The notes under the pieces are model-generated. The model made no database searches, was not told the origin of the DNA, and was given only the letters and a program-made list of their open reading frames with translations. Positions 1-6,331 of a DNA stretch of 6,501 bases are shown here, piece after piece. Origin of the DNA: Vulcanimicrobiota bacterium (GTDB lineage: Bacteria; Vulcanimicrobiota; Vulcanimicrobiia; Vulcanimicrobiales; Vulcanimicrobiaceae); assembly GCA_019233165.1 (NCBI GenBank), contig JAFAMS010000443.1:1-6501 (forward strand), read 5' to 3'. The position numbers and the translations under genes were made by a program. Position 1 is the first letter of the stretch; the number at the start of each line of letters is the position of its first letter.

Positions 1-629
1 TAGGCGTGCTGTGCGAGCTTCAGCGACGCGCCGACGTTCTGCTCGACGAGGACGACCGTCGTTCCGGCCGCGTTGATTTCGGCGACCCACTCGAAGATTT
101 GCGTAACGATCCGCGGCGCGAGCCCCAGCGACGGTTCGTCGAGCAAGAGTAGTCGCGGCTCCGACATCAACGCGCGCGCGATCGCGGCCATTTGCTGTTC
201 GCCTCCCGAGAGCGTTCCGGCGAGCTGCGTCTTTCGCTCGGCAAGGATCGGAAAACGCGCATACATCTTTGCAAGATTGGTTCGCGCGCGTCCGCTCGCG
301 CGCGCTTCGGCGCCGACGAGCAAGTTGTCCTCGACGGTCATCTCCGCAAAGAGCTGCCTTGCTTCCAAAACCAACGCGATCCCGCGCTCGACGAGCGCCC
401 GCGGCGAGAGCCCGTCGACGCGTTCTCCCGCAAACGCAATCTCGCCGCTGCGCGGCGGCGTAAGTCCGGCGACGGCGCGGAGCAGCGTGCTCTTCCCCGC
501 CCCGTTCGCGCCGACGATCGCCGCGATCTCGCCCTCGCGAATCTCGAGCGAGACCCCATGGAGCGCTTCGAAGTCGCCGTATGCGACGTGCAGGTCGCGC
601 GTTTCGAGCAGCGCCGTCCCGGGCGTCAT
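1..629 (-). CDS. livF: Liv-type ABC transporter ATP-binding protein LivF (3' end cut by window)
   Basis: This is the second cytoplasmic ATPase of a branched-chain-amino-acid-type (HAAT) importer; it pairs with LivG to power uptake through LivH/LivM. Translating the reverse strand from ATG at 629 gives 209 full codons with no stop before the window edge. Visible are Walker A GANGAGKST (residues 40-48), the ABC signature LSGGEQQ (140-146), and Walker B LLLLDEP with a following SLGLAP (160-172). The segment LVLEARQLF (86-94) sits where LivF proteins carry VPEGRRxF instead of a Q-loop glutamine. LVEQN (194-198) has Gln in place of the switch His, also usual for LivF. Family members are about 235 residues, so roughly 25-30 C-terminal residues are missing. 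The start overlaps the livG stop by four bases (ATGA), implying translational coupling; no strong Shine-Dalgarno precedes it. Assignment to LivF is firm; the transported substrate is not known. Confidence 0.95.
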   Translation of the reverse strand, partial: MTPGTALLETRDLHVAYGDFEALHGVSLEIREGEIAAIVGANGAGKSTLLRAVAGLTPPRSGEIAFAGERVDGLSPRALVERGIALVLEARQLFAEMTVEDNLLVGAEARASGRARTNLAKMYARFPILAERKTQLAGTLSGGEQQMAAIARALMSEPRLLLLDEPSLGLAPRIVTQIFEWVAEINAAGTTVVLVEQNVGASLKLAQHA

Positions 630-1357
630 CCGACCGAGAGCTCGCTGCCGAAATACGCGGCGATCACGTCGGGATGTGCGGCGATCTCGGCGGGCGTCCC
701 CTCGGCGATCTTCCGCCCGAAGTCGAGGACGACGATCCGCTGCGAAACGTTCATGACGACGCGCATGAGATGCTCGATCGCGCCGATCGCGGCGATCCCG
801 TGCTCGCGCAAACCGAGGATGAACGCACACATCGAATCGATCTCGGTCGGATTGAGCCCGGCCATCACTTCGTCGAGCAGAAGCAGTTTCGGGCGCGTTG
901 CGAGCGCGCGCGCGACCTCGAGACGTTTGCGTTGCGTCAGCGTCAAGCTCGACGCAGGCGCGCCGGCGAGATGCGCGAGGCCGACCATCGCGAGAACCTT
1001 CTCCGCGGCCTTGCGCGCTTGCGCGAGCGTGCGCTCGTGCAACAGCGCGCCGACCGCGACGTTGTCGAGGACGTCGAGCCGCACGAACGGACGGACGACT
1101 TGATAGGTGCGGCCGATCCCGGCCTCGGCGATCGCGTGCGACGGCATTCCGACGAGCGAGCGTCCGTTGAAGCGAACGTCCCCGGCGCTCGGCGGCATGA
1201 CACCGCTGATCACGTTGAAGAGCGTCGTCTTCCCGGCGCCGTTCGGCCCGATCACGCTGACGATCTCGCCTTCGCCGACGGTGAAGCTGACGTCGCTGAG
1301 CGCGCGCAAACCGCCGAACGAGCGGCTGAGATTCTCGATCTCCAGCAGCGCGCTCAC
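626..1357 (-). CDS. livG: Liv-type ABC transporter ATP-binding protein LivG
   Basis: This is the first cytoplasmic ATPase of the importer, 243 residues, slightly shorter than the usual 250-255. Motifs in order: Walker A GPNGAGKTT (37-45), Q-loop TYQ with Q86, the LivG-style signature LTLTQRKRLEVARALA (138-153) which replaces canonical LSGGQ, Walker B LLLLDEVMAGLNPTE (158-172), and switch His in IEHLMRVVM (H196). The tail PAEIAAHPDVIAAYFG is the usual LivG C-terminus. The same frame stays open far upstream (to about 2026), but that extension lies over livM. I chose GTG at 1357 because it gives the family N-terminus (LLEIENLSRSFGG) and overlaps the livM stop as GTGA. It lies between livM and livF in the standard order. 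No strong Shine-Dalgarno is seen, so translation probably depends on coupling to livM. Substrate specificity cannot be read from this subunit. Confidence 0.95.
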   Translation of the reverse strand: MSALLEIENLSRSFGGLRALSDVSFTVGEGEIVSVIGPNGAGKTTLFNVISGVMPPSAGDVRFNGRSLVGMPSHAIAEAGIGRTYQVVRPFVRLDVLDNVAVGALLHERTLAQARKAAEKVLAMVGLAHLAGAPASSLTLTQRKRLEVARALATRPKLLLLDEVMAGLNPTEIDSMCAFILGLREHGIAAIGAIEHLMRVVMNVSQRIVVLDFGRKIAEGTPAEIAAHPDVIAAYFGSELSVG

Positions 1358-2277
1358 GCGATCCCGCGTTTCTTCAGGAACGCCGCAACCGCCGGAACGA
1401 TTCCGCGCGGGAGCGCGATCAAGAGCACGACGATCAGCGCGCCGAAGATCATCAGATGGGTCTGCGGGAAGCGCGTGCTGAGCGATTCGGAGACCTGCGA
1501 CATGATGAGGCCCCCGACGAGTGGCCCCCACAGCGTCCCCATCCCGCCGAGGATCGCCATCGCGACGGTTTGCAGCTCGATCTCGGTCGAGTAGATCGAG
1601 TTTGGCTCGACGTAGGTGAGATACCACGCGTACCCGCCGCCCAGGAGCGCCGGGAAGATCGCGCTCAGCACGAACGCCTGTACGTTGCTGCGCGTCGTGT
1701 CGACGCCGAGCGTCCCCGCAGCGCGCTCGTCCTCGCGCAGCGCGCGCAAGCGCAAGCCGAACGCGTTGCGGTCGATCGCCGCGGTCAACACGACGCCGCC
1801 GACCATGATCGCCAGCGTCCAGTAATAGGCGGCGATCGCGTTGGCACCGGGCGGAAGATAGATCCCTTCGCTCCCGCCGCTGATCGGCGTGAGGTTCGTG
1901 AGGATCCGCGCGGTTTGGGCGAGGCCGAGCATCCCCAGCGCGAAAAACGGTCCGCGCAGCCGCAGCATCAGCCATCCCATCGGGACGGCGAGCGCCGCGC
2001 ACGCGACGCCGCCGAGCGCCGCGCAAAGATACCAGGGAAGATGGAAGCGCGTCACGCCGATCGCGACCGCGTACGCGCCGATTCCGAAGAACGTGATTTG
2101 GCCGAACGAGAGATAGCCCGCGTATCCGGAGATTAGGTTCCAGCCGTATGCGAGGGCGACGAAGAGCGCGGTGATGTAGCAGAGCGAGACGATGTAGCCG
2201 TTCCCCGAGAGCGGCGCAAGCAGAAGCACGACGAACAGGAGCGCGAGCACCGCATATCCCGCGCGCTTCGCGATCAC
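1354..2277 (-). CDS. livM: Liv-type ABC transporter permease LivM
   Basis: This is one of the two inner-membrane permease subunits; with LivH it forms the channel for substrate handed over by the binding protein. The 307-residue product is hydrophobic throughout, with about eight or more likely membrane segments beginning at residues 8-22. The family motif WNLISGYAGYLSFGQITFFGIGAYAVA (46-72) is intact. The cytoplasmic coupling-loop region GLRLRALREDERAAGTLGVD (174-193) is followed by the conserved FALLGG-like stretch FPALLGGGYAWYL (208-220) and ILGGMGTLWGPLVGG (242-256). Size is on the short side of normal, like the compact LivM forms rather than the approximately 425-residue E. coli form. 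The start is GTG at 2277, overlapping the livH stop as GTGA. The C-terminal stop overlaps the livG start the same way. No unusual residue changes were noticed. Confidence 0.95.
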   Translation of the reverse strand: MIAKRAGYAVLALLFVVLLLAPLSGNGYIVSLCYITALFVALAYGWNLISGYAGYLSFGQITFFGIGAYAVAIGVTRFHLPWYLCAALGGVACAALAVPMGWLMLRLRGPFFALGMLGLAQTARILTNLTPISGGSEGIYLPPGANAIAAYYWTLAIMVGGVVLTAAIDRNAFGLRLRALREDERAAGTLGVDTTRSNVQAFVLSAIFPALLGGGYAWYLTYVEPNSIYSTEIELQTVAMAILGGMGTLWGPLVGGLIMSQVSESLSTRFPQTHLMIFGALIVVLLIALPRGIVPAVAAFLKKRGIA

Positions 2278-3149
2278 GCGACCGACTTACCGAGCAGCCC
2301 CGAGGGCCGGAAGAGCAGGACGAGGATGAAGACGACGTACGGCATCATCGCGCCGAGCTGCGTGTTCCCGAAGAACCCGACGAACGAGACGGCGAGGCCG
2401 AGGATCGCCGAGCCGAGCAGCGCACCGGCGTAGCTTCCCAGCCCTCCGAGCGCGACGACGCTGAACGCGATCAACGTGAACTGCGAGCCGCTATCGGGAT
2501 TGACCGCATAGATCATGCTCAGCAGCGCGCCGGCCGCGGCGGCGATCGCCGAGCCGAGCCCGAAGCTGAGCGTGCGCATCCGGTCGATGCTTACGCCGCA
2601 GGCTCGCGCGCCGTCGAGGTTCTGGCTCGCCGCCCGAAGCGCGCGGCCGATCTTCGTCGAGCGCAGCAGGACGCCGAGCATCGCCGCGATGACGATCGCG
2701 ACCGCAAACGCCAGGAAGCGCGACTTGCCGATCGAGAGGGGGCCGACGAGCCACGAGCCGGTGAGATAGGCTACCGAACGGAAATCACCGGTGAAGATTG
2801 CGAGCGAAAGACCGACCAGAAAATACGAAACGCCGAAGGTGAGCAGGAGCGAGGTCGTTTCCGCGGTCGGCGCGTCCTCGGGGAGCCGGCGCAAGATGAG
2901 CCGGTCGATGATCACGCCGAGCAAAGCGCCGCCAACCATCGCAACGGGGAGCCCTTCGATCGGCGTGATCCCGAACCGCTGGAAGGCGATCGCCGCGCTC
3001 AGCGCCGTGAGCACGACGATGTTTCCGTGCGCGAGATTGACGATTCGGGTCACGCCGAAGATCACGTTGAGTCCGAGCGCTGCGAGCGCGAAGACTCCGC
3101 CGAGGAGAAGACCGTCGATCGTGAGCTGGAGGACCAGCTCCGGGCGCAC
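2274..3149 (-). CDS. livH: Liv-type ABC transporter permease LivH
   Basis: This is the other inner-membrane permease of the importer, 291 residues, the normal family length. It opens with the LivH hallmark QLTIDGLLLGGVFALAALGLNVIFGVTRIVNLAHGNIVVL (8-47). The coupling loop GRALRAASQNLDGARACGVSIDRMRTLSFGLG (168-199) and the conserved VVALGGLGSYAGALLGSAILG stretch (231-251) are present. The protein ends with the common RPSGLLGK tail (281-288). Several strongly hydrophobic segments fit an integral membrane protein. The start is GTG at 3149, whose G is also the last base of the livK TAG stop (TAGTG, a one-base overlap). The only upstream purine run is a weak AGG close to the start, so reinitiation after livK is likely. 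Placement directly after the binding-protein gene is standard for liv operons. Confidence 0.95.
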   Translation of the reverse strand: MRPELVLQLTIDGLLLGGVFALAALGLNVIFGVTRIVNLAHGNIVVLTALSAAIAFQRFGITPIEGLPVAMVGGALLGVIIDRLILRRLPEDAPTAETTSLLLTFGVSYFLVGLSLAIFTGDFRSVAYLTGSWLVGPLSIGKSRFLAFAVAIVIAAMLGVLLRSTKIGRALRAASQNLDGARACGVSIDRMRTLSFGLGSAIAAAAGALLSMIYAVNPDSGSQFTLIAFSVVALGGLGSYAGALLGSAILGLAVSFVGFFGNTQLGAMMPYVVFILVLLFRPSGLLGKSVA

Positions 3150-4342
3150 TACCTAGTCCAGGCCGGGAACGGAAGCTGCGGCTTCTTTTGCTGGTACGAC
3201 GCGGGCCACACGACGTATTGCGAGCCGCCTTGCCACTGCAACGTCAGCGAGTTGTAGCCGACCTGGATACCGCTCGAGTCGACTTCGTAGGTCCCCATCA
3301 CGGTCGGGACTTTCGTCGTCGCCATGAACTCGCGGATCTTGTCGGCGTCGAGCGATTTGTTCTTGTTGATCGCCGCCGCGAGAACTTGGAGCGCCGCGTA
3401 GTTCGCCGCGGAATGGTAGTCGGGGTTCGACTTGAACATCGCTTGGAACGCTTTGGTGAAGTCGCCGTTATCGGCCGTCTTCAGGTTCGCGCTCCAGTTC
3501 GTCGTCGAGAGGACGCCGTCGGCGTCTTTTCCCGCTTCCTTTCCGAAGTTCGGCTCGGTCGGGCCGACGGCGAAGAAGAGCTCCTTCGGCGTCACGTTGG
3601 CTTGCTTGAGCGCGCGCAGAAGTCCGATCGAGTCGGGGAAGTACGAGATCCCGAAGACCGCATCGGGATTCGCCTGCTTGATCTTTTGCGCGATCGCGGT
3701 GTAGTCCGAGGCGTTGTGCGGATACAGCTCGTTGAAGACGATCTCTAAGCCGGCTTCCTTCGCGAGGTCCGGAATCGCTTGCGCGATCGAACGCGGGAAC
3801 GCCGTGTCCTCACCGGTCACCGCGATCTTCTTGTAGCCGTTCTGCTTGGCGATGTCGATCGCGCCCGCGACATAACGCGTCGATTGCGCCTGCCCTTGAA
3901 AAACCCACTTGAGTCCGCGCTTGAACGGCGCGACGGACGAGACTTCGGGTGAGATCATCGGCATCTTGTTCTGTTCGGCGACGTTCGCCACGGCGGCGGT
4001 GATCGCGCTGGAGTAGGGGCCGACGAGGAGCGCGACTTTGTCTTGCTGGACGAGTTTCTGGTATTGCGTGACGGCGGTCGCCGGATCGCTCGCGTCGTCG
4101 TAGTACTTCAGCTCGATCTTGCGCCCGAGGAGCCCGCCTTTGGCGTTCTGCTGGTTCACCCAGAGCTGATAGCCCTGCAGCGCGTATTTTGCGTCCTCGG
4201 CATACGAGCCGGTTTGCGAGATCGTCGTCCCGATGACGATCGGCGGCTGATCGGCGGCGCCGGCGCGTCCCGAGCCGGCCGCGACCCCCGCGAGCAGGCC
4301 GCCGCAGACCGCCAGCGCGGTGAGCCTCGACGTCACATTCAT
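3149..4342 (-). CDS. livK: Periplasmic branched-chain-amino-acid-type substrate-binding protein (LivK-like)
   Basis: This is the extracytoplasmic receptor of the importer (Peripla_BP_6 / type I periplasmic fold). It captures the substrate and delivers it to LivHM. The 397-residue precursor has an N-terminal signal peptide: MNVTSR, a hydrophobic core (7-22), and a probable cleavage site after GRAGA near residue 29. C13 is too early and in the wrong context for a convincing lipobox, so a soluble periplasmic protein is favoured. The mature part starts PPIVIGTTISQTGSYAED, then has AKGGLLGRKIEL (67-78), VGPYSSAITAAVANVAEQNKMPMISP (107-132; ligand-contact region in the family) and an aromatic-rich tail. 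The frame is open upstream to 4504, but ATG at 4342 is preceded by AGGAGGGG and begins the signal peptide. It leads the liv operon. The family binds Leu/Ile/Val but also many aromatic and aliphatic acids, amides and urea, so the ligand is unknown; the symbol is by position and family. Confidence 0.93.
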   Translation of the reverse strand: MNVTSRLTALAVCGGLLAGVAAGSGRAGAADQPPIVIGTTISQTGSYAEDAKYALQGYQLWVNQQNAKGGLLGRKIELKYYDDASDPATAVTQYQKLVQQDKVALLVGPYSSAITAAVANVAEQNKMPMISPEVSSVAPFKRGLKWVFQGQAQSTRYVAGAIDIAKQNGYKKIAVTGEDTAFPRSIAQAIPDLAKEAGLEIVFNELYPHNASDYTAIAQKIKQANPDAVFGISYFPDSIGLLRALKQANVTPKELFFAVGPTEPNFGKEAGKDADGVLSTTNWSANLKTADNGDFTKAFQAMFKSNPDYHSAANYAALQVLAAAINKNKSLDADKIREFMATTKVPTVMGTYEVDSSGIQVGYNSLTLQWQGGSQYVVWPASYQQKKPQLPFPAWTR

Positions 4343-4346
4343 CGTT

Positions 4347-4354
4347 CCCCTCCT
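4347..4354 (-). promoter_or_regulatory. Strong Shine-Dalgarno sequence of livK
   Basis: The reverse strand reads AGGAGGGG here. AGGAGG ends six bases before the ATG at 4342. This fixes the livK start against longer in-frame alternatives, and it is the strongest ribosome-binding site in the leftward operon. That fits a binding protein made in excess over the permease subunits, whose starts have only weak sites. Confidence 0.88.
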
Positions 4355-4359
4355 GATAT

Positions 4360-4373
4360 GAAAGCGGAAAGCG
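4360..4373. repeat. Perfect 7-base tandem repeat (GAAAGCG x2) upstream of livK
   Basis: GAAAGCG at 4360-4366 is followed immediately by GAAAGCG at 4367-4373. In the livK direction this reads CGCTTTC twice, ending just upstream of the livK Shine-Dalgarno. A direct repeat in the leader or promoter could be a regulator half-site pair. At seven bases per unit chance is also possible, and no known operator is recognised. Confidence 0.4.
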
Positions 4374-4432
4374 CGCCCGAGGGCTCTGTGTATGAGGATA
4401 TTGAAGACAGTCCCTGCGAGTTCGGTTCGCCT

Positions 4433-4440
4433 AAAGGAGA
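4433..4440 (+). promoter_or_regulatory. Shine-Dalgarno sequence of maoC
   Basis: AAAGGAGA lies here, with GGAG ending six bases before the ATG at 4446. It supports that start over the in-frame ATG at 4392, which has a weaker GAGGG eight bases upstream and would add 18 residues with no family resemblance. Confidence 0.8.
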
Positions 4441-4445
4441 GCGCG

Positions 4446-4937
4446 ATGGCGGAGAAGCCCGGTTGGAAGGGCCGCTTTTTCGAAGATTTCGAGGTCGGCG
4501 ACATCTACCGGCATCCGCTCGGCCGAACGATCACCGAGACCGACAATATCTGGTTCACGCTCCTGACGATGAACACGAATCCGATCCACTTCGACTCGCA
4601 CCTTGCCAAAAGCACGCCGTTCGGACAGCCGCTGGTCGACAGCACGCTGACCCTTGCGATCGTGACCGGGATGAGCGTCACCGATACGAGCCAAAACGCG
4701 ATTGCGAACCTGGCGTGGACCGATATCAGCCTTCCGAACCCGGTCTATAACGGCGACACGATTTATGCCAAAAGCGAGGTGCTTTCGAAGCGGGAAAGCG
4801 CGTCGCGACCGTATGCGGGGATCGTCGACATCAAGACGACCGGTTACAAGCCGGACGAGACGATCGTGATCGAGTACAAACGCACGTTCATGGTTTACAA
4901 GCGCGGGCACGGACACACGACGGAGAAGAAGCAATGA
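4446..4937 (+). CDS. MaoC-like hot-dog-fold acyl-CoA (de)hydratase
   Basis: This is a single-domain MaoC/hydratase-2-like protein of 163 residues, expected to add or remove water on an enoyl-CoA/hydroxyacyl-CoA in the cytoplasm. The N-terminus GRFFEDFEVGDIYRHPLGRTITETDN (9-34) and the motif LLTMNTNPIHFDSHLAKSTPFGQPLVDS (39-66) are typical of the MaoC subfamily found beside MmgE/PrpD, CoA-transferase and acyl-CoA dehydrogenase genes. NPIHFD with H48 matches the catalytic His region of the R-hydratase motif. The position normally holding Asp (G-D-x-N-P) is N43 here. Later conserved pieces are NPVYNGDTIYAKSEVLSKRESASRPYAGIV (98-127). A related family member is itaconyl-CoA hydratase, while true mesaconyl-CoA hydratase is about twice this length, so the precise substrate is open. 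It starts the rightward operon, and its stop overlaps the next gene as ATGA. Confidence 0.88.
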   Translation: MAEKPGWKGRFFEDFEVGDIYRHPLGRTITETDNIWFTLLTMNTNPIHFDSHLAKSTPFGQPLVDSTLTLAIVTGMSVTDTSQNAIANLAWTDISLPNPVYNGDTIYAKSEVLSKRESASRPYAGIVDIKTTGYKPDETIVIEYKRTFMVYKRGHGHTTEKKQ

Positions 4938-6331
4938 CGATTATCTCGACGAGCGCCGGCGCGATCACCGGCCGGCTCGCTGCGTACGCCGCGGACCTCG
5001 AGTTCGAACAGATTCCGAGCTCGACGATCGATCGCGCCAAGCAGGCGATCCTCGATCTGTTGGGGATCGCGATCCGCGCCAGCGCCGAAGGCGACTCGAG
5101 CGCGGTCTCGCGACGCGTGGTCGACGGTTTGGCGGCGCCTGGCAAGGCGACCGCGATCGGGATCGGGCCGCACTATCAGCCGCAGTACGCCGCGCTCCTG
5201 AACGGGATCTTCGCGCACACGCTCGACTTCGACGACACGCACGAAGGCGGCTCGATCCATCCCGGCGCGACGGTAATTCCGGCGGCGCTCGCAATCGCCG
5301 AAGAGCGCGCGGCGTCGGGGCGGCGCCTGCTCGCGGCGATCGTCGCCAGCTACGACGTCACGGTACGGCTCAGCGAAGCCGCCGGAGCAGCGGCGCAGTA
5401 CGATCGCGGCTTCCATCCGACCGCGACCTGCGGAACGTTCGGCGCGACCGCGGCGGTCGCGAACGTCGCCGAAGCCGGGGCGCACGTTCTCGAGAACGCA
5501 TTCGGGATCAACGGCAGCCAGGCCGCCGGCTCGCTGCAATTCTTGGAGAACGGCGCCTGGAACAAACGGATCCACACCGGACTCGCCGCACACAACGCGA
5601 TCCTTGCATTCCGTTTCGCCGAGGCAGGTGCGCTCGGCGCAGCATCGCCGCTCGAGGGACGCTCGGGATTCTTCCGCGGCTACACCGACGATCCCGAGCC
5701 GCAGCGCGCCGTCGCGACGCTCGGCTCGCGCTTCGCGATCGACGAGACCGCGTTCAAGCCGTACCCGAGCTGCCGCTACTCGCACGCCGCGCTCGACGTG
5801 CTCCGTGAAGCGGTCTCGGCTCCGGGTTACGATCCGAACGCGATCGAATCGGTGACGATCGGCCTGCCGCGCAAAGGGCTCGATCTCATCGGGGTTCCGG
5901 CCGACACGAAGCGGGCGCCGTCCTCGATCGTCGACGGGCAGTTCAGCATGCACTTTTTGGCGGCGGTCGCGCTTTTGCGCGGGCGGATGACGTGGGACGA
6001 TTACGAGCTGCTCGGCGATCCGGCGGTCGTGGCGACGATCGATCGGATTCGGGTCGTCCTCGATCCCGAGATCGAAGAACGCTTTCCGACGATGGGCGCG
6101 AGCGTCGAGATCACGACGCGCGGCGCGACGACGCGCCGGATCAACTGGACGCCGAAAGGCGAGCCGGCGAATCCGCTCGGCTGGGACGAGGTGATTGCGA
6201 AGTTCATGAGCCTCGCGACCGCCGTCTACGGACGCGATCACTGCGTGCGGCTCGTCGACATGGTGCGCGGGACGGAGCTGCTCGACGATGCCGGCGCGCT
6301 GACCTGGTTCCTCGCGGCGCCAGACCGGTGA
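4934..6331 (+). CDS. MmgE/PrpD family protein (2-methylcitrate dehydratase-like)
   Basis: This is a 465-residue cytoplasmic protein of the MmgE/PrpD family, full length for the group. Characterised members dehydrate 2-methylcitrate (PrpD) or decarboxylate cis-aconitate to itaconate (CAD/IRG1); most members in operons like this one are uncharacterised. Visible family blocks are the helical N-terminus with AKQAILDLLGIAIRAS (35-50), NGIFAHTLDFDDTHEGGSIHPGATVIPAALA (90-120), RGFHPTATCGTFGATAAV (158-175), NKRIHTGLAAHNAILA (210-225) and AFKPYPSCRYSHAALDVL (273-290). The acid pair at D98/D100-D101, H109 and K274 sit where active-site residues cluster in the family. GGAG ends eight bases before the ATG, which overlaps the maoC stop (ATGA). 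The C-terminal stop overlaps the next start (GTGA). No prpB or prpC lies in view, so I do not call it prpD. A long antisense frame over it is a codon-bias shadow. Confidence 0.92.
   Translation: MTIISTSAGAITGRLAAYAADLEFEQIPSSTIDRAKQAILDLLGIAIRASAEGDSSAVSRRVVDGLAAPGKATAIGIGPHYQPQYAALLNGIFAHTLDFDDTHEGGSIHPGATVIPAALAIAEERAASGRRLLAAIVASYDVTVRLSEAAGAAAQYDRGFHPTATCGTFGATAAVANVAEAGAHVLENAFGINGSQAAGSLQFLENGAWNKRIHTGLAAHNAILAFRFAEAGALGAASPLEGRSGFFRGYTDDPEPQRAVATLGSRFAIDETAFKPYPSCRYSHAALDVLREAVSAPGYDPNAIESVTIGLPRKGLDLIGVPADTKRAPSSIVDGQFSMHFLAAVALLRGRMTWDDYELLGDPAVVATIDRIRVVLDPEIEERFPTMGASVEITTRGATTRRINWTPKGEPANPLGWDEVIAKFMSLATAVYGRDHCVRLVDMVRGTELLDDAGALTWFLAAPDR

Larger units (their letters stand above)
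4343..4445. promoter_or_regulatory. Divergent intergenic control region between livK and maoC
   Basis: This 103-base gap is the only non-coding stretch in the window, and the two operons diverge from it. It must therefore contain the livK promoter and most likely the maoC promoter. It includes the least GC-rich stretch nearby, around 4391-4407 (tatgaggatattgaag). On the minus strand TATCCT (4400-4395) could act as a -10 box, but no convincing TTGACA-like partner lies at the right distance, and I find no credible pair on the plus strand. No terminator-like hairpin is seen. The shared region makes coordinated control by one regulator possible, but no regulator gene is present in the window. Confidence 0.6.

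Noticed and set aside
85..1245. Non-canonical ABC residues: Glu for the Q-loop Gln and Gln for the switch His in LivF, and no LSGGQ in LivG.
   Set aside because: These variants are usual for LivF and LivG proteins, so they do not suggest an inactive or novel transporter.
73..1594. Long plus-strand open frames (227, 303 and 337 codons) over livF, livG and livM.
   Set aside because: They overlap each other and oppose genes with intact ABC motifs. Their products are low-complexity Arg/Ala/Ser-rich sequence without family features or ribosome-binding sites.
1358..2026. Upstream in-frame extension of livG that would give a 466-residue protein.
   Set aside because: The extension runs across livM in another frame and reads as Arg-rich nonsense. 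The GTG at 1357 gives the normal LivG N-terminus and length.
3188..3748. Plus-strand 186-codon open frame opposite livK.
   Set aside because: It is antisense to a clear periplasmic binding protein and rich in Arg/Val with no domain signal; a shadow frame.
4416..4430. Possible inverted repeat GCGA...TCGC upstream of maoC.
   Set aside because: Only four-base arms pair, and the inner bases do not match. In DNA this rich in GCGA/TCGC words it is not distinguishable from chance.
4392..4445. Alternative maoC start at the in-frame ATG at 4392.
   Set aside because: A GAGGG lies eight bases upstream, so it is not impossible. However, the 18 extra residues look unlike the family and the AAAGGAGA site before 4446 is better placed.
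4343..4504. Upstream extension of livK giving a 451-residue protein.
   Set aside because: It would cover the intergenic region and the start of maoC. The ATG at 4342 has a near-perfect Shine-Dalgarno and begins a normal signal peptide.
4895..6241. A 448-codon open frame antisense to the MmgE/PrpD gene.
   Set aside because: Its translation is rich in Arg, Asp, Glu and Ala with no recognisable domain. It lies exactly opposite a well-supported gene, so it is the expected antisense shadow of GC-rich codon usage.
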